Positions 61,222-64,000 of a stretch of DNA of 64,000 nt are shown here, in pieces (position 1 is the first letter of the stretch; each line of letters opens with the position of its first letter). Source of the DNA: Rhizophagus irregularis (lineage: Eukaryota; Glomeromycota; Glomeromycetes; Glomerales; Glomeraceae). The stretch spans positions 2,278,001 to 2,342,000 of the forward strand of contig NC_089451.1 in NCBI RefSeq assembly GCF_026210795.1, in the 5' to 3' direction. The translations under genes were made by a program, and so were the position numbers. A model generated the notes under the pieces. It did not search any database. It was not told the DNA's origin and was given only the letters and a program-made list of their open reading frames with translations.

Positions 61222-64000
61222 TTAAGTTTTCTTAATAAGAAGTTCAATAATACCACTAACATTATTAATATTTTCAATTTCTTCAATTTTCTTATCAATT
61301 TTTTCAGCGTTATCATCCCTTTTTTGATCATTAAGTTTATTTAATAAATTATCAATATTATCATTTAAATCTTTTTTCATTTTTTTGATATTATTGATTT
61401 CAATTTCAATAACCCAAATTGAAAATTTATCATAATCTTTTTCTTCAAAAACAAATTTTGTAAAAGTTGATTTTTCTTCAAAACCTTTATAAATAGCTCC
61501 ATCATCTTTTCTATTTTCACGCCATGTTTCAAAATTTTTTGATTGTCCAATATAATAAATATATTTTGGATCATGTTCAATCGGTGGAAAATTAAGATGA
61601 TAGAATGCTTCATAATTTGCTATTTGATTTGCTCGAAATAAAGCTTGTCTGCCTTTAGTAGCTGCTTCTTCGTATACACCACTAAAAAAAAATTAATGAA
61701 ATTATATTATATTCTATAAATAAATGCACAGCAAACAAAATTCGATAAAATGCCTTACCCCATAAAAGTGATCAACATATTTTGCAAAATAGTTACTAAA
61801 AGAATGCTAGCGATCAAGGAAAATACTTCAACAGCCCAAAAATCAAACGAGTCTCTCTGAACAAAATCTCCATTAAGCCAAAAATATGTAGCTACCATTG
61901 CCGTAGGATAATACGAAAATGGATTATCGTTCCGATCTGTAGAATCAAAATTAGCTTTCATTTTGACATTAAGTTCTTGACCGTTCAAAGGATTCGTAGT
62001 AGTTCCATTAAATGAATCCTTAGTTTTCTTTGACTCTGTAAGTAAAATGTACCTATGTATTTAATAAATTATTTTTTTTTTTTTGTTAGATTATATTTAA
62101 AATAAATACAAATCAATTAAAAACTAAAATGCAATACATTGTATGTGCAAATGCAAGTATTACGACGGCATTAAATAAAATAAATGGAAACACGGTTTTT
62201 GTAATTATAATAACATAGTAAATGTAAATGGCGATATCTATCAAAAAATAATAAAGACCAATAATTAATAATTGTTCGTCATTTTTGTAATTCATTCAGA
62301 ATTTATATTTACTTGGTATTAAGTGGAGTTACGAAATCTAAAAAAATAAAATAAAATAAAATAATAATATTAAATTTTGCTTATTAACTTCAGTGTAAAA
62401 TTACAAACCCAAGGACTAACCCCTTTAATCCAAAGAAAAAAACTGCAAAAGCTACCAACCCAAAGCCATTAGAATAACGAAAATCTCCAATCATTATTAA
62501 CATAACTATTACAGGAAGTTAATCGAAAATATATCAAAAATATTATATATGCTTTCAAAATATTTTCTAGCGGATAAATAAACTGCTAAATAGTAGAATA
62601 CAACAATTAATGTAATTAAAAAATCTACATTTATAACAGTACTATGATCCAAATATGCCCAACTAACTAATCCAAAACAAAGGATATAGAGAAGTAATCG
62701 GAGAAAGAGGAAAAAAAAAGAAAGTTCTCGCTCTTTGCCGACGAAAGTCTATAATTGCTTCGGTTGTTGGATTGTCATATATATCATCATTGTTTTCATA
62801 TTGCACTACTCTAGCAAAAGGGCTCAATTTATTCTTTTCATTCTAACCAATTTTATACTATCATGGTACGAATAAGAACAATAAAACATTTAAGAAATTT
62901 TTTTCTTTGATTTATCTTGCTGTGGAATACGATTTCTAGTAAATTCAGGAAGTGGGACCACTTGTAAAGCTAATGTTTGCCTCTCAACGTCCTTGTTATC
63001 AAAGTCTCCAAGGAATTTAACATTTTAATTCTAAAATAATCTAATATTTTCCAAGTAACATCGTACCATGAATTCAAACGCTCTAAATTGAGATCCAAGA
63101 TTACGCAATTCTAGATATCTTCTTGTATAATATTGTATGGATCTTGTAATTTTAATTCGCAAAACATTCTTTAACATAATCATCTGTTAAGTTTTCAATC
63201 TTTTTTGTATTATATCAAAAAAAGAATTAAAATTAACGAACAATAGTGATATTTAAATAATAGAGGAAGCGCCTTAGAAATGGTACTCATCCAACCAGCA
63301 TAATCTTTTGCATGCATGGAATAATATTCCAAAAGATAGGCAACAATAATGGTGTCTTAATTTCACGACTTAGTTTATAAAAAAAGGTATTATGAATCAA
63401 TGTTCTCCAATAATATAATACAAATTAATTTACCTTTGCAATGATAAATTGCCAATTCCATAATATTCGTTATTTTTTCACTTTCAGTGTCATCATCTAC
63501 ATACTTTTTCTTTTTCCAGAATATATTCCTCGGTATGTGTAACTTGTTGGCTTTTTTACCATCATCATCATTCCCAAATAATATAAATTTTATCAAATGA
63601 TCACAATCATCAAGAATCAAATTTTTCATAACATTATGTCTAATATCTAGCAATTTAAAATCATCAGGCCTGTATTTGATAAATCTCCATATTATACGAT
63701 TAATATATACAACCATTTCCTCACACTTTATTAAAGAAAAGAAAAAAGAAAAAAATCAATTATTTTTCGTTAAGAATCGTTATGTATACAATAAACACTT
63801 ACGCGATGTTCTTTAACATAATTTACAAGAAATTTTATGCACCTATTGATATATTCCAATGCTTTTTCATGCGCATTTGACTGCATTAGCTTTATTAAGA
63901 ACTTCATGCCGTCGAATTATTTTTTCCTTCCTTTCCTCATCCTCTGCTACTATTTCATTCTCTTGTTTCGTTATTTCATCTACACCACTCTCAAATTCTT
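61222..64000 (-). pseudogene. Beta-propeller/TRP-like ion channel, copy D (broken, runs off the window)
   Basis: Only the part from within exon 4 to the end is in view. Recognisable exons (minus): exon 4 part from 64000 to about 63804, exon 5 63434-63725, exon 6 about 63244-63371, exon 7 remnants about 62415-63185, exon 8 62313-62337, exon 9 62138-62237, exon 10 61759-62052, exon 11 61222-61681. Damage: exon 4 has an extra A giving TGA in the KCAxKALEY region near 63868; exon 6 has lost a base after GREIK; exon 7 has several frameshifts and has lost the stretch between S2 and RKYFE; exon 8 reads ATT TCG TAA where B has TAT, a stop at 62329-62331. Exons 9-11 (S5, pore YFWLNGD, S6 LQNMLITFMG, tail) are intact and very close to B. 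The exon borders are kept, so decay followed duplication. Confidence 0.8.

Noticed and set aside
1-64000. CRISPR arrays, bacterial operons or prophage
   Set aside because: Spliceosomal introns, the eukaryotic initiator tRNA and LINE/MITE content show a eukaryotic nuclear genome; the tandem repeats present have no spacer-repeat pattern.

Overview
The window looks like nuclear DNA from an arbuscular mycorrhizal fungus of the Rhizophagus/Glomeromycotina type. The inference rests on very AT-rich DNA with short GTAAGT...TAG introns, a eukaryotic initiator tRNA, and families that are expanded in those genomes: Crinkler (CRN), F-box/LRR, Uma2-like PD-(D/E)XK proteins, Hsp70 paralogues and large lineage-specific membrane proteins. 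No database search was possible, so the species is an inference.

Layout. 1-5.9 kb: a non-LTR retrotransposon (endonuclease-RT-RNase H), cut by the window edge and broken by one in-frame stop. 6.4-7.0 kb: MITE debris. 8.65-14.1 kb: channel gene A (+), 11 exons, intact. 15.4-16.8 kb: a C/A-rich higher-order satellite followed by a purine tract. 17.9-18.6 kb: a Crinkler pseudogene with a P-loop. 19.25 kb: tRNA-iMet (-). 21.0-23.3 kb: a six-exon Hsp70 (-) lacking two catalytic acidic residues. 25.2-26.6 kb: an F-box/LRR gene (+) with no visible start codon. 26.95-29.1 kb: a nucleotidyltransferase-like gene (+) with one frame break. 30.4-32.7 kb: two tandem dienelactone hydrolase genes (-), one frameshifted near its C-terminus. 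34.5-35.4 kb: a Uma2-like pseudogene. 35.4-40.5 kb: tandem repeats, a hAT-type MITE, a mariner-type MITE and a 197-bp tandem duplication. 41.15-46.4 kb: channel gene B (-), intact. 47.0 kb: a Harbinger-type MITE. 48.4-49.8 kb: a set of very short exon-like segments (-). 50.5-51.7 kb: an intact six-exon Uma2-like gene (+). 53.0-58.2 kb: channel copy C (+), broken. 61.2-64.0 kb: channel copy D (-), broken and running off the end.

The most distinctive content is the A/B/C/D family. Each copy joins an N-terminal WD40-like beta-propeller region to a six-segment TRP-like cation channel. All share one exon plan, including a 25-nt exon at the S4/S5 junction. The order is A(+) B(-) C(+) D(-); A and B are open over about 1,500 codons, while C and D carry frameshifts, a deleted S5 exon or stops. 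The window thus shows a family expanding and decaying by duplication, alongside several other genes caught in the same process.
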